Part shown: one piece after another, positions 31,724 to 43,772 of the stretch | How positions within the stretch are numbered: position 1 is the stretch's first letter | Layout of the letters: every line of letters starts with the position of its first letter | Assembly (NCBI GenBank): GCA_011319805.1 | Contig: SJRY01000255.1 | Location: 434,001 to 498,000 of the forward strand | DNA: 64,000 nt | Reading direction: 5' to 3' | Source of the DNA: Macrocybe gigantea | Lineage: Eukaryota > Basidiomycota > Agaricomycetes > Agaricales > Callistosporiaceae | The notes under the pieces: model-generated | Databases searched by the model: none | What the model was told of the DNA's origin: nothing | Seen by the model: the letters and a program-made list of their open reading frames with translations, nothing else | Program-made: the position numbers and the translations under genes

Positions 31724-33633
31724 ATGGCCGTCGCGACTCAGCAGCAGCCTGCTCTGGTGGACCGGCATCTTACGAGCAACTCGTCGAACGTGGATCTGTA
31801 CAATCCTGGCGATTTCTGCAATTCGTTCTGGGGCACCGGGGACGACGGCGTCAACATTCTTTTTTCTCGCATGCGCGTCGCCGCCAGGACGACGGAGGAG
31901 CTGAAAAACTTTTGGAGCGAGAGGTCAGTTCGAACGTCTCGGATGCTTTCGCAACCTTTCTCAGACGCCTGTCCGTCACTTAGGTCGGCAATCGAGGAAC
32001 AGTACGCCACACGACTCGCAAACCTGGCCAAGGGGACTATTACCAACGATGAGACTGGGTAAGTCACCTTCCGGTATCGCTTTCCCGTGAATCCGCCTCA
32101 ACGCTTGCCAGTGAACTCCGTCATTCCCTAGACGCACTAAGACACGAGACGAAGCTGCAAGCCGAGGCCCATTTTCGCCTGGCTTCCTTGATTCACTCAG
32201 AACTGGAGTCGCCGACGTCGGTGCTCCATGCAAAACAGACGAATCTCAAACGGAACGTGCAGGCGGCGATAGAAAAGAAATTCAAGCTCAAGCAAAGTCA
32301 AGAAGCCTATGTCGCCAAAGCGAAGGAGAAATACGAGGGAGACTGTCTGAGGATTGCGTCTTACACTCAACAACTAAAGTACGCCCAAGGAAAGGATCTT
32401 GAGAAGATCGAACTCAAACTCAAGCGCGCACGGCAAACCGTACAAGCGAACGAAAAGGATCTCGCCAATTTCTCGCGTGATTTGCAGAAAATGATGCCAG
32501 GATGGGAGAAGGATTGGAAGGATTTCTGCGACACGTGCCAGGATCTGGAGGAGGAAAGACTAGAATTCACGAAGGACATATTATGGGCTTATGCAAATGG
32601 CGTCTCCACTCTTTGCGTTTCGGATGATGAGGTATTTCTTGTCTAGTGAAGCAATTTTGATCCTCGAAGCTGACGCCGCAAGCCAGTCGTGTGAGAAGAT
32701 ACGCACCGTACTCGACCAATTTGAGGCAGACAGGGACATTGAAACATTCGTTGTCAATTATGGGACAGGAAATTTGATACCGGAACCGCGTCTATTTGCG
32801 CCCGCTAGCGAAACCGATCCTCAAGGGTCCTCTTCATCAACTTCGCCACCATCAAAGCAGGCCAAGTTTCGACGGGTCTCGCGCCGGCAAGCGCCGCTGT
32901 ACCAGCCCACGGTAGACTTGAGGGGAGGATACCAACCTCTGGACAATGTCATCGCCGCGGTGCCTCATGACCTGGGTTCGAACGGGCGCGAGCGCGATCC
33001 CCCCGAGCCTCAAGCCAAAGCTGGTCCTCAACCGACATGGGCCGATCCGAACCAACAGCAGACACTACAGCAACAGCAATGGACCTCAAACCACACAACC
33101 GCAAGCACGCAAGTCACGCAATCGCAGCCATCTCGATCCAGGGAAGAGGCGACGCAGGTGAACAATGCTTCGTCCAAACCCTCCAACGCTACACCGCCTG
33201 CGCCTCCAGAGACGTATCCCTCACAGGTGGAGACCTTGCAAAATCCTCCGAGTCGCAGACAGTCGCAGCCATTGCCAAAACCCAACGTGCAACAGACTCG
33301 CAATCGGGAGTCCAGCCTTCCCCCGCCGCCTCCACAGCAATCACAGCTACAACAACCCCAGGAACAAGGACGCATTCTCTTTTATGGTGAGCGGGTTTCG
33401 TTTTGGGTTTGACGTCGCGAATGAATTGATCAATGTCATTCGTCATGATCGCAGTCAAAGCGCTATATGATTACCAGGCGACAATCGATGAAGAGTTTGA
33501 TTTTCAAGCTGGAGATGTCATTGCCGTGACGGCCACGCCTGAGGACGGTTGGTGGAGTGGCGAACTGTTGGACGAAAACAGAAGAGTGGAGGGGAGACAT
33601 ATTTTCCCCAGTAATTTTGTTTGTTTATTCTAA
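31724..33633 (+). CDS. F-BAR and SH3 domain cytokinesis protein (Cdc15/Imp2/Hof1 type)
   Basis: A PCH-family protein that in other fungi links the septation membrane to the actomyosin ring. The start is ATG 31724 (MAVATQQQPALVDRHL). The F-BAR domain spans about residues 20-280: NSFWGTGDDGVNILFSRM, EELKNFWSER joined to AIEEQYATRLANLAK, LRHSLDALRHETKLQAEAHF, KKFKLKQSQEAYVAKAKEKY, ending SDDE joined to SCEKIRTVLDQFEADRDIE. A long Pro/Gln/Ser-rich linker follows. The C-terminal SH3 domain reads VKALYDYQATIDEEFDF, GDVIAVTATPEDGWWSGEL, IFPSNFVCLF. Introns include 31924-31983 (60 nt, in frame), about 32059-32109, about 32630-32686 and about 33387-33455. All join in phase with no break. Confidence 0.9.
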
Positions 33634-34276
33634 TTGTGAGTCTTGATCCACGCATCGGCGCTGCTGGATATGTCCGAGTGTTTATTCATCCACTCGTATT
33701 CTTTATACTCTATTATTTGTATGTCGTTGTTATGTGTTCCATTGTGGGAGTTTGCGATGGAAGTGTTCAAAAGAACAAGGACCCAGCAAGCTGTCACCAT
33801 GACATCTCTCGACATCACAAAAACGTTCAAATGCCATCACTCCAACCGAGGATTTCCATATGATAACTTACGCCTCGATTTTCCTTGTACAGGCTTGACC
33901 CAAGGCTATTCCCGCCACAGCCGTAACTGTATTGTGGCTAGGGGGTACAACGCCCGCTTGGCCCTGGTTTCGTGTGTCAAAAAGTCAGGAACCAAGGGAC
34001 GTTCAACAAGAATATACCACCAGTCCTTGTCTTGCTGTGCAGCTCATCACCTTCCCGACGACCGAGCATTCGTCATGCATTTGTGTTGTTAATCCGTCAA
34101 GAACAACGCATGCTTTGTGGGGTCCGCTCAAAGTCAAGCTTCGGGGCAGGCATACAGCCTCGAAGCTCTATAAATCTACTTCTTCGCCGTGCCATTCTTC
34201 CAGAAGTGAGCACGTCCTCCTCCTTATCTTCTTGGTTTGACTGCGTCACTACTCCTCGCTCTTTATCCCAATTACG
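33634..34276. other. intergenic region, no gene seen
   Basis: About 640 nt between co-oriented genes. It holds the 3' flank of the F-BAR gene and the promoter of the next gene. No conserved coding segment. Confidence 0.45.
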
Positions 34277-35753
34277 ATGCCCTTCATTGAAGAATTCATG
34301 CCCGACACGCCTCACTTTGACGACAAGACGCCTTTTATGACGCAACACATGCAATTATATGACAGCAGCTCACGTCCAGAACCAGCAACCTCCACCTGGC
34401 CGGATCAAGACCCTCACGGGATGAGGCCCGAAGGGCAACACGTCACATATCACTCTAATTTCCTGCAGATGGAATTCGCCGAAGGCGAAACGGCTCATCG
34501 CCTGCCATTCAGTACGCAGATCTTTGATGAATCTCCGAACGCGTCCGGAGAATAGAGCAGAGCCACGTCGTCGGCTCGTGGGACTTCAACGCGGCCGGCG
34601 AGGTGTTCCACGTCGAGCACGGGAAGGTCGAACGCGTCACGGATGATGGTCTAGTCGAAGAGGAGCACGACGAACTCGATCAATTTGGCGTTCCGGAGCC
34701 GTTGCCCGCCTCGACGACGCCACCGCCGCGGCCGGCCCTCGGTGGGAAGATGTTCTTGCCTCTTTCGGAGGAGACGAGTTCTCTGCGTGCAACTGGGAAG
34801 AGCGCACGTGAGCTGCCTCATGCTGCCCATGACGCCCTGTCGTCGCTGGACGACGAGCTCGCCACGTTTCCGCACTTGCCCGGTCCCACGAGGAGCGCTC
34901 CGGTTCAGCACCTGGTTGATACGACCCCTAATCCTCGTTCTTCGGCTCGAAATAAGCTGCCTGAATCGTTCATGCTCAACGATGCTCAAGAGCTCGACAT
35001 CGTCGAGAGTAACCTTCGCCTAGTTGAACAAGCCCACGTCAGCGTGCACAAGATAAATTCTGTTAGTCCATTACTTTGAGCATCCAAGCTCAAGCGGTCG
35101 TTCATGAGAGATTTTTGGCAGATGGTCAGCGTGGTGCTATATCATCAGCAGTCATTGGAGCACGTACATTCTTGCGCGCGCATCTCTATCTCTCTCGGAA
35201 ATTTAAGCACTACTCTGGAACGTAGGAAACGGTTCGACAAAGCTGAATGGCAAGTAGGGTCCCAAGAGTGGCGCCGAAAATACAGCAACAGATTGTTTTC
35301 GGCTCGGAGGTGAATAATGATCTTAAGTGTCTCCAGGGCTCCTAGTCGCTTACCCCTTTCAGAACATTGCAAAAACTCTGCGATCTGGGTGACACACTAG
35401 AAAGCCGTCAAGCCAAGTCGATCAAGATATTGAACCAGATCTTGCCAAAACTGCAGCAATACGAGCTCAAACTAGTGAACTTGGCTTCAAAATTCAACGT
35501 GAGCTTCTGCAGCGTGATGAGAGATTGACTTTTATGAATGTCCTTCTAGTCTGCATTTGACAGACTTCGGGCGCGCTATTATCATGGTCTTCTTTCGGAA
35601 GCTCATGCGGAAGGCCTTCGGCTGCGAGCAAATCCGCCATGGCCGCCTGAATATTTTCAACATCGATGGGCGGAAGGAAAGGCAGCTCGCGAGAAGCTGC
35701 GTAGCCTCTACTATGCGTACCGAAGGGGACGACACACGTCCTCGGCTCTATGA
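34277..35753 (+). CDS. unrecognised protein with helical C-terminal half
   Basis: I do not recognise this family. The start is ATG 34277 (MPFIEEFMPDTPHFDDKTPF). The first half is acidic and disordered-looking, with a Pro patch (PPPRPALGGKMFLPL). The second half looks alpha-helical: FMLNDAQELDIVESNLRLVE, RFLADGQRGAISSAVIGART, RISISLGNLSTTLERRKRFD, EWQVGSQEWRRKYSNRLFSA, TLQKLCDLGDTLESRQAKSI, then SAFDRLRARYYHGLLSEAHA. A stop follows RRGRHTSSAL at 35753. Introns are inferred near 35060-35110, 35310-35362 and 35499-35550. Two frame breaks: one base near 34545-34552, and a CG dinucleotide in the GCGCGCG run at 35174-35181. Conservation across the breaks is inferred from sequence quality only, so the model is tentative. 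Confidence 0.55.
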
Positions 35754-36202
35754 TGCTCTGAAAATCTTGAGAGGTGTATATTTAATCTGTAACTTATCAT
35801 TTCTGTTTTTTTTTTTGTTCTGTGCATGTTTGCTTTTGGGTTTCAATGTGGAATATATACGTCTGCCATCCGAGTTCAGGAAGGGGATGTTACGCTCTCA
35901 GAGATTGTTTTTTGTTACGTCTTCTTCGACGAGACCTTTTAATGATTATAGGACATTTTGAGGCTGATTCTGACGCCTGTATAGAAGGGCTGATTGAAAT
36001 TCTGAATGTTGCACAAACTCTACGGAATACGCAGGTCTTCAAAGTGTATGAATAGTGTCGGTAAAACATTAAGCTTTAAGTGTTTGAACATGCCAAAATG
36101 CTGGGCTCACGACGCGTCTGGTCACGTGCTGTGAAGCAATACCTAAAGCGGCTTGGTCCCAGTTATTTGCACACGCCGCTCACCACCTTGAGATCTATCC
36201 AA
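35754..36202. other. intergenic region, no gene seen
   Basis: About 450 nt with a T-rich tract near 35800. No coding feature recognised. It includes the CWC15 promoter. Confidence 0.45.
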
Positions 36203-37200
36203 ATGTCCACAGCACACAGGCCGACATGGGATCCAGCACAGGCCGAGATGTGAAAGGGGGGTCCCGGCAGTACTCTGTCCGGGACATGGCAGCGCACACA
36301 AAGCTGAAATTTCGGTATGAAATAGAGCCTCTTCCGCTTCGACTGTTTTCTGACATGTCCTCCACACCAAGACAAGTCGGCCAGACGTCAGTGGACGAAG
36401 TGAAAAAGCGTGACTTGAGAGCCGACCTCCTCGCAGCAGAACAAGAGGCCAGAAACAAGAAGCGAAAGGCGGAGGGCAAACCACCATTGCCTATCGAAGG
36501 TGGTTCTGTGGAGGACGAGGCCGCAAAACGGCGAAAATTGCTTCAGGAAGCGCTAGAGCTTGACAAGGATGATGAGTCTGAGGAAGAAAGTGAGAAGAAA
36601 GAAGGAGACAGTAAAGATGAAGAAAGGTACGACGCATCGTTCCTTGCAGAGCTCGACCTCATTTCTTCGAATCAGCGAAGAAGAGTCGGACGAAGATGAA
36701 GATGAAGATGAGGACGACACGGCAGAACTGCTTCGAGAACTGGAAAAGATTAAACGGGAGAGAGCCGAAGAAAAGGCAAAGCAAGAAAGGGAACAGTCGG
36801 CTTCGGCAGCCGCTGCAAGAGAGGTGGAAATCGCACGGCGAATCCTCTGTTGAACTTGGCTACTGCACTCGGCCAAAGTCCAGGGGGCTTGAGCACCACG
36901 GCGCCAGGCTCGTTCTCCGTGAAACGGCGTTGGGACGATGGTAAGACGATTTCTCTAAACTGTAGGGACGAATGCTGAAGCGCCGATTCAGATCTCATAT
37001 TCAAGAATCAGGCGATGAATTCGAAGGACAAGCCTCAAGGTCAATTTGTCAACGATTTGCTACGAACGGAATTTCACAAGTGAGTCGTCAACTTGCAGTT
37101 GTTTCGGTTCAGCTCATGGCTTTATGATTATGTAGGAAATTTATGGCCAAATTCATCAAGGTGCTTCGGTTTTTTGCTTCCTCCGATATACCAGGGCTGA
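36203..37200 (+). CDS. CWC15: pre-mRNA splicing factor Cwc15/Cwf15
   Basis: A component of the NTC/Prp19-associated spliceosome. The start is ATG 36203 with the family signature STAHRPTWDPAQ, then DVKGGSRQYSVRDMAAHTKL. The intron at about 36316-36371 joins KFR to QVGQTSVDEVKKRDLRADL. A long acidic stretch (SEEESDEDEDEDEDD) precedes LLRELEKIKRERAEEKAKQE. The C-terminus reads NPLLNLATALG, SFSVKRRWDDD joined to LIFKNQA, FVNDLLRTEFH joined to KKFMAKFIK, all diagnostic. Two frame breaks: CC at 36243-36244 (AQA-RDVKGG) and AA at 36841-36842 (ARR-NPLLN). Each is resolved by one added base. The final stop at 37200 assumes a last short intron. Confidence 0.9.
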
Positions 37201-37348
37201 CATTTGACTCCCAGTAATGTATTATATACCATGTCTGTAATTATATTGCATTTCGAATATCATCGTCGGTGAATCGCCATTTTACCCAGCCACCAGACTT
37301 TCTCCAGGCTACATCGCCCTTTCGAAATCCCCAACTTCCAAGGCATCT

Positions 37349-39580
37349 TCAGGACCGGTCCCAAAGCCAACCTTCTGCAGCCCAATCTGGCATCTCTGTT
37401 TCAAACGACCCCAAGCTCGTCGTATATCGCAGAGCGTGCAGAAAAATGTACAGCCTTTCGGGTTTAGGATCGGGATGCAGCGGCAAGTAACACTCTGAGC
37501 AATATAGATGCTCCGATTGGACGATCTCACTCGGGTCTGACAACGGTTCCATTGCAGATATTTTCTCTCTGACCTCCTGCTCCGTGTACTGCGGCTGCGG
37601 AGGGAGCATCAGAGGTGTCTCCATCCCAAATGGCGTCTCTGCCGGACTTGGAGTAGACGAAGCCATCGAAGAGGGCTGTGTGCTCGGACTTGAATCGAGT
37701 TTGGCTGACGCCATCTTCCGATTAAGATCTTCGTCCACGAATCTTGCATGACCACCCTTTTTCGCACATTTGATGGCGGTGGTGGTACAATGGCCAGCTT
37801 TCCAGGGATCAGGGCGCCTTTTGACCTGAATACAACATCCCGCCATCTGCTCCAATCTTCGTCTTCATCCTATATGGATTTAGGATCCAGCGTCAATTCT
37901 CAACGGAGGCGGAGTCGAGCCAGAACCCTACCTTCATATTTCTTAACCTAGTGATGATCCCGACGGCTTCGCTGGATAGTGGAACAGGAGATCCCATGCC
38001 TATGTCTTGACCAGTCTCGCGAGGAAGGAGCTTGACGGGCTGGGTCAGAGAAGACCCAATTTTCTCTTCGTCCTTTGATAGCGACTCCGGACTTCCCAAT
38101 GCATTCGTCTGAGACTTGAGATGTTCCGGTGGTAGAGGCGCAGAGCGTTCGTCGCTGGGGTTTATGTCAATTCCGCCCTTTCCCAAGTTCTCTCCCTTTG
38201 GCAGGTTATGTCAGAAGATGAGATCATGCTTAAAAGGCTTAGTTTCGTTACCCATATTTTTGTTTCAGAATATACTGGGTCGTTGGCTATTGGATGGCCA
38301 AGGAACTGGAGATGGACCCTAATCTGATGGGCTTTACATATTCAGCACTTACAACGGGTATTGAAAGGGCGGTGCCGTACATCGTCCAGTCAGAGGTTTA
38401 CCTGGTAATTCGAATCGGCAATTAGCAACATCGCACATAACGAGCGGAGCAAACTAACAAAGGACGACGCTTGTATCGGTGTTTTCGTCGTATCGTAAAA
38501 GATTAAATATCGTCTTTGCTGGCTAAGGAAACGAAATGCGAACTCGGGAAAAGACGCTGGAGGACGATCTGCGCACCTTGCCCTCAGGATGGACTATATT
38601 CAGACCCATCTGCCGATCCACAGTCAGAAGCGGTTCCTCACAGACTATCTCCTCTCTGAAACTCGTCAGGAGTGAGGGTGTTCTCGGTCATAGAATACTG
38701 ACTCTGGAAATTTCCCCATGCAACGGGCAACGTATTCTTTTCGGACGGTACCGGCCATGAATTCGCTGGTGAGCTGACGGGCGCGGTCTGCCGTCAAAGG
38801 CACAATCATCAAGCCAGAGGTCAAGCGATCCAATCTGTTGACGGCTAACATCGATCTTCTGAGAAGCCTGATCTGCAAGCGAAAAGCGAGGCAAACTCAA
38901 CTGTACACCTTTCCGTAACCGAATTCATTGTTGAGTATCTCGACAAGCGTGTTGCGGAAATATCTTCCAGACGCATGGACGGGCTAGAAGTATGGTGCGT
39001 GGGCGGCGGAAGAGAGGCATCAGTCTGGGTGGTGGCACGGGAGTAATAAGAAGGACGAACGCGGACGCACGATGCTGCCGGGTTTGTCCACAATCAGAAA
39101 TTCTCGCTCGATGTCGTGTAGGAGGACTTTCACTGGCTTGGACGTGACTGGGGGCTCGTGCCTATGTACGACGTTCCTACAAATCAAAAGAAGAAAGGTG
39201 GAATCCATCCATGGGTCAGCTGTTGCGAGCTTCGTCTGTGGGTACGCGTTGACGAACTCTATTCGATCCCCGTTCTGTATCACTGTATCGGGCTTCGCGA
39301 TTTTCCCATTGATGGTGGTCACCCCTGATTCTAAGGCGTATCTCTGTCATCGTCGAAAACAGTGGCTTTAATTAGTCCTGACAAGAAATGAGTAAGGAAG
39401 GAAGGAATTCACGTAGTACTCCATGGAACGATCCCTAAACTCTGTAGACACAACTTCTAGCAATTCCCTCCCCAGCCAACGCTGTTTGGCCATGGTCGTA
39501 TATGGGTACCAGTAAGGAGGTATTTTCTTGAGGCCCGGAGCTGGGGCTGTAGTGGAAGGAGGTGACGACGCTTCGGTCAT
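37349..39580 (-). CDS. tRNA pseudouridine synthase, Pus9/Rib2 (RluA) type
   Basis: An RluA-family enzyme that isomerises uridine to pseudouridine, in fungi mostly at tRNA position 32. The start is set at ATG 39580 ([20 protein letters not shown]). The open frame continues upstream without a Met, so an organelle-targeting extension is possible. Landmarks are [31 protein letters not shown], the S4-like [66 protein letters not shown] and the catalytic motif [16 protein letters not shown] (Asp). The C-terminus has [17 protein letters not shown] then [10 protein letters not shown] and FETEMPDWA, as in Pus9. Exon joins at 37.8-37.95 kb are unresolved. The deaminase domain of yeast Rib2 was not seen. 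Confidence 0.8.
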
Positions 39581-41356
39581 GGTCGATCGGATGAAGCAGA
39601 CGATGTTGCGGCGAAACTGCTCCTTCGCCGAGAGCGGTATGAGCGGCAAGTGGACCCTCGATGTAGGACGAGCTACTACGTGCTTCAAGAGGGCCGTTCT
39701 GCCCAAGCTCATCGACTGGGGCGCGTCCAAGTCTGACTCCGTGATGGCGATCGGAGGAGGAACCCGGAGGGCCAAATTTCTTTTCCTTCCAATTCATCCA
39801 CAAATTTCTCAGGGATTTTTCGAAATTTCAGGAAATTTTATCCGCATCTGGGCTTAGAGATGTCCAAATGTAGGAACAGCGTCAAAGATTTTTTTTCCAA
39901 TATCAAGTTACCATGTAACCATCTTGCCATCTCATCGTTTGTTCTTTGAGCAGAATACTCAGACTCTGTAGACTTTATCAGCATCCGTGTTTTCCTATAT
40001 CTGTGTTCTTCAGGTATGGAGCAGACATCTCAACAGGCTAAAAGATACTAATGAGATTTCCATCAGACAGCGCCAGCTTCTAGTCCCAGGTATTCCTTCC
40101 TATGCATTCTCGCCATGTTATATTGCTGTAAGATGCTCAGAACAATCCGTCTGAGCATGGACATCTTCCCAACTCCGCGGCGGATTGCCGACTTTTTCGT
40201 CATCACTTTCACGACAAAATGACACATCGTTCCGCCCCCGTCGCGAGAAAACAGTCTAAAAATGTCTTGCAGGGGTATACGTGGTTTGGGAAATCTTTCC
40301 TTTTTTTTTTTTTTCCAAACCTGCAACAAAAAGTAAGATTGGTTCCTTGCTATAGCCTGCTTTGCTCGCTGCTGTTTGTCGGAGGCGCGTGAATAAGCCT
40401 AAATCCACGGAGGATGTCCTGAGCCAGGTCATTTCATCCTTGTTCTCAACTTTTTGAAAAATCTGTTCTCATTCTGTCCTTCCTTAGAAATGCAGGTAAC
40501 CTTGCATTGCCCGACAAGACAAAACAGGTGCGGTCCGGACACTGGCGCATTAAGGTGAATACAAAGCCGCCCGAACGTGATTAACCTAGCTCATATCGTG
40601 TATGGCATAGCCAATAGACCGCACCCGGTGCACCTCTTGAAATGAAATTAAACGCCACTTCGCTGCCTCGGGGCACAACAGGTTCCGTTCCGCCCAAATT
40701 CAATTTCGAAGCGCCGAATTTGCTTTCGGTTCATTGATATCAAATACATCCATGGCGTCCAGCATTCAATCGTCGGCGATTCGTGTTCTTTCTCAATCAA
40801 AAATCATATCTTTCATCTCTCCATGAGGCTCATGACCAGACTCGTGGCAGTGCGCATGTCCGACCGACTGCCTACCCTAACCTCGTTGCTTCCTGCTTTT
40901 TCGTTTCTCAGACACGAGGAACGCAGTCACCTCACTTGTGACCAACTCGTGCGCAGGCTACTTCTACTTGTAGAGAAGTTCGACATAGCAGCGATATGAT
41001 ATATGTACGTAAACAGGCCTATTCCAAAAAGCGCTAGCGGGGCTTTTGGTACGCGGAACTGGCCTGTTCCATCTGTTTGCCATGCAGTTATGTTTCGCGT
41101 CTGTCACAAGAGGTCTTTCTGACGCGCATGGCAAGCTGTGTGTCGGAGTTCTGGAAGGAGCTACTGGAGAGGCCCAACGGCATTATCGACCGCGAAAATG
41201 TGATTAAAGTGCCACTTGCCTGTTCATGCGCAGGGTGGGCGCGAACCAGTCAAATCGCCGAACAGACGTGACACCAATCCTCCATGACGCTCCTCCGACA
41301 CAGTATATAATCACCTCCTCCATCCGAGCCCCCTACCACGAGCTGCCCGCTTCATC
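39581..41356. other. long intergenic region, no gene seen
   Basis: About 1.8 kb between divergent genes. It holds a poly-T tract near 40303-40314 and short open frames without motifs. It must contain both promoters. Confidence 0.45.
41304..41310 (+). promoter_or_regulatory. TATA box of the sulfurase-like gene
   Basis: TATATAA, 47 nt before the start codon at 41357, is followed by a CT-rich stretch. Confidence 0.55.
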
Positions 41357-43450
41357 ATGGGAAACGCACAGTCCACTTCCCCCTCCTCCACTTCTCGTCG
41401 CGGATTCAAAAGGCAGCGCTCCGGGGTCTTTTCGCGGCTCAGCCTGGGCTGTGCCTCCGTCGGCGACACCGTCTACAGCTCCGACCCTACTCAGGACACA
41501 TTCAGCCTGGTGCACGAAAAGGCTAGTTTTCGGGACCACCAGTCCCCTGCCCAGCTAGCTCTTGCATACGCCCCACACGCCAATGCAGATACCCCGCCCG
41601 ACGCCAGCCAAGCTTACGCTTCTTTTCTCCGCGAATTTCCCGGTCAGGATTAGTCTCCCACATTAGCGAATTAACTTTTATTAAATTTGTTAATGTTTTA
41701 GAGTATCAATTGACCTGGATCCTTGATACACTGCGCCGGACAGATTTTTCCAGGCTAGAACGCACTGGGGAGACCTATGTCGACTATATGGGTGGTTCAC
41801 TCTACCCAGAAAGCCTCATTCGGGTGCACACCGAGTTCCTCAGCCAGAATGTGCTTGGCAACACTCATTCCGTCAGTAACAGGTAGATATATGCGCATCA
41901 TTTACAAACACCCGGACTTCTGATATGGCGGACGGCTAGCTCCAAGCTCTCGCTTAGATGCGCTGACGAGGCTCGCGCTGCCGTCCTGGCTTTCTTCAAG
42001 GCACCCCCGGAATACACTGTCGTGTTCGCTGCCAACGCTTCGGGGGCATTGAAGCTTGTTGGAGAGTCTTACCCTTTTACTGCTGGGGGCAGTTTCGTTT
42101 TGGGTAATGATTCTCACAACAGTGTGAGTGTTTGTTAAGCTAACTGCTTCTCTGTCGAAAATTGATGCACTCTAAACGTGGCGTAGATCCATGGCATTCG
42201 AGAATTTGCCCTGCATCGGGGTGCTCGAGTATCTTACATACCCTCGACGCCCCAAGGCGGTTTCAACCTCACCACAGCAAAGGTATCTGCTCCACAAATC
42301 GACGGATCAGATTCTCCTCGATTCTGATTTAACTCCTCTGATCTAATAGCATGTCCTGCTTTCTAACCGTCCTACATCCCGGGATCTGGCACCGTGCCTA
42401 TTCGCGCTAACCGCTCAATCTAACATATCCAACAGCAAGAATCCACTGTCCATTATCAGCCATGCTTCTTCGCTCGGGTATCATATCCTGTTGGATGCTG
42501 CGGCGCTAGCGCCGACGTCTAGCTTTTCTCTATCAGAAAATCGGGTCGATGCCATGGCTGTGTCCTTCTATAAGATGTTCGGTTTTCCGACAGGCGTCGG
42601 GGCACTGATCGTCAAGAAATCTTTCTTGGCAGAACTTGAACGCCCCTGGTTCGCTGGTGGTACAGTTGACGTTGTGCAAGTCCCCGGCAGTATTGTCACG
42701 AGGGCTCACGAAGCACACGAACAATTTGAGGTCTGTTCAGTTTACAGCTAGTCAGATATACGTGCTTAAATTAAGCGTCCACCCGTCACGCAGGATGGGA
42801 CTATCAATTATCTAACACTACCAGCAATTACGGATGGACTAAGATTTCTCTCTACTTATTTGCCTTTCCTACCTCTCCGACTTTCGGCGCTCCTTCACTA
42901 CCTTGTTTCTTCCTTGGTGCAATTGCGCCATGACACGACTGACGAACCGGTAGTTCGTGTCCTTTCGCGGCCACCGTTGCGGCGGCTGAGTTTCATCGGT
43001 GATCAAGCCGACACAGGCTCGACGGTTTCGCTAATATTTTTATCTGTACGTTCTTTGGTGCTTCATCATTTCTTCCCTGGTTGACTCTAAATGGTTTCTT
43101 CCAACCCATAGCCAGCAGGCGAGATGATTCCGAACTCATTCATCGAATATTCTGCTTCGACGCAAAACATATCACTGCGAACGGGTTGCATGTGCAACCC
43201 TGGAGCTGCTGCCGCACTGCTCGGCATCGAGGAAGACATGCAGCGACTTTGTCCTGGCGTCACACTCAAGGACTTTGAGAATGTAGTCGGTCATGAGCTG
43301 GGCGTAGTGCGGATCAGCTTGGGGCTGGCAAGCAACTTCCAGGACGTGTGGAACATCCTGCGATTCGCGGCGATGATTGGAACGCAAAAAGCACGGCAGA
43401 CCCTCTGGGACCGATGGTTAGAGTCCACGAGAATAGGGCGGGCGATCTAA
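41357..43450 (+). CDS. PLP-dependent class V aminotransferase / molybdenum-cofactor-sulfurase-like protein without MOSC domain
   Basis: A NifS-fold enzyme. The family removes sulfur from cysteine via PLP and a cysteine persulfide. The start is ATG 41357. The N-terminus MGNAQSTS fits an N-myristoylation motif. Landmarks are YVDYMGGSLYPESLIRVH, NVLGNTHSVSN joined to SSKLSLRCADEARAAVLAFF, VVFAANASGALKLVGESYPF, GNDSHNS joined to IHGIREFA, the PLP-site strand LLDAAALAP, the PLP lysine in AVSFYKMFGFPTGVGALIV, and the active cysteine loop LRTGCMCNPGAAAALLG (about 43175). The end is RWLESTRIGRAI at 43450. All exons join in phase. The protein stops where the MOSC domain of a full MoCo sulfurase would begin, so it may act on another acceptor. 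Confidence 0.85.
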
Positions 43451-43772
43451 ATTGATGAATACGATGTCAATTATGTGGGTTTAAGCGATGGTCGATGATG
43501 GCGCTGTATGATGATGCACGACAGTTGACGGGCAGCCACCATCCAATGTACGTGTATCATTGATAGCTTTTCTTTATTAGTTCTTTCCCTTGTCTCTTTC
43601 ATTCTTTACGCTTTGCATGGTGTCATCAATTGTTGTACCATGCGTCTTGTCAGTCTTGTGTACACAGAGTATCACAACTTGATTGACACGAGCAGATTCA
43701 TTCACGGTTAGTCGAAAGAATGACATGAAAAGGTGGTGTTGGGACGATACAACCGAATCAGGTAGGTGGAGC
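43451..43772. other. intergenic between convergent genes
   Basis: About 320 nt of 3' flanks. Nothing else recognised. Confidence 0.45.

Noticed and set aside
33010..33370. CAG/CAA-rich stretch as a microsatellite or CRISPR-like repeat
   Set aside because: It encodes the Pro/Gln linker of the F-BAR protein and lacks regular spacing.
40303..40314. Poly-T tract as a retroelement tail
   Set aside because: No target-site duplication or element-like sequence is visible around it.
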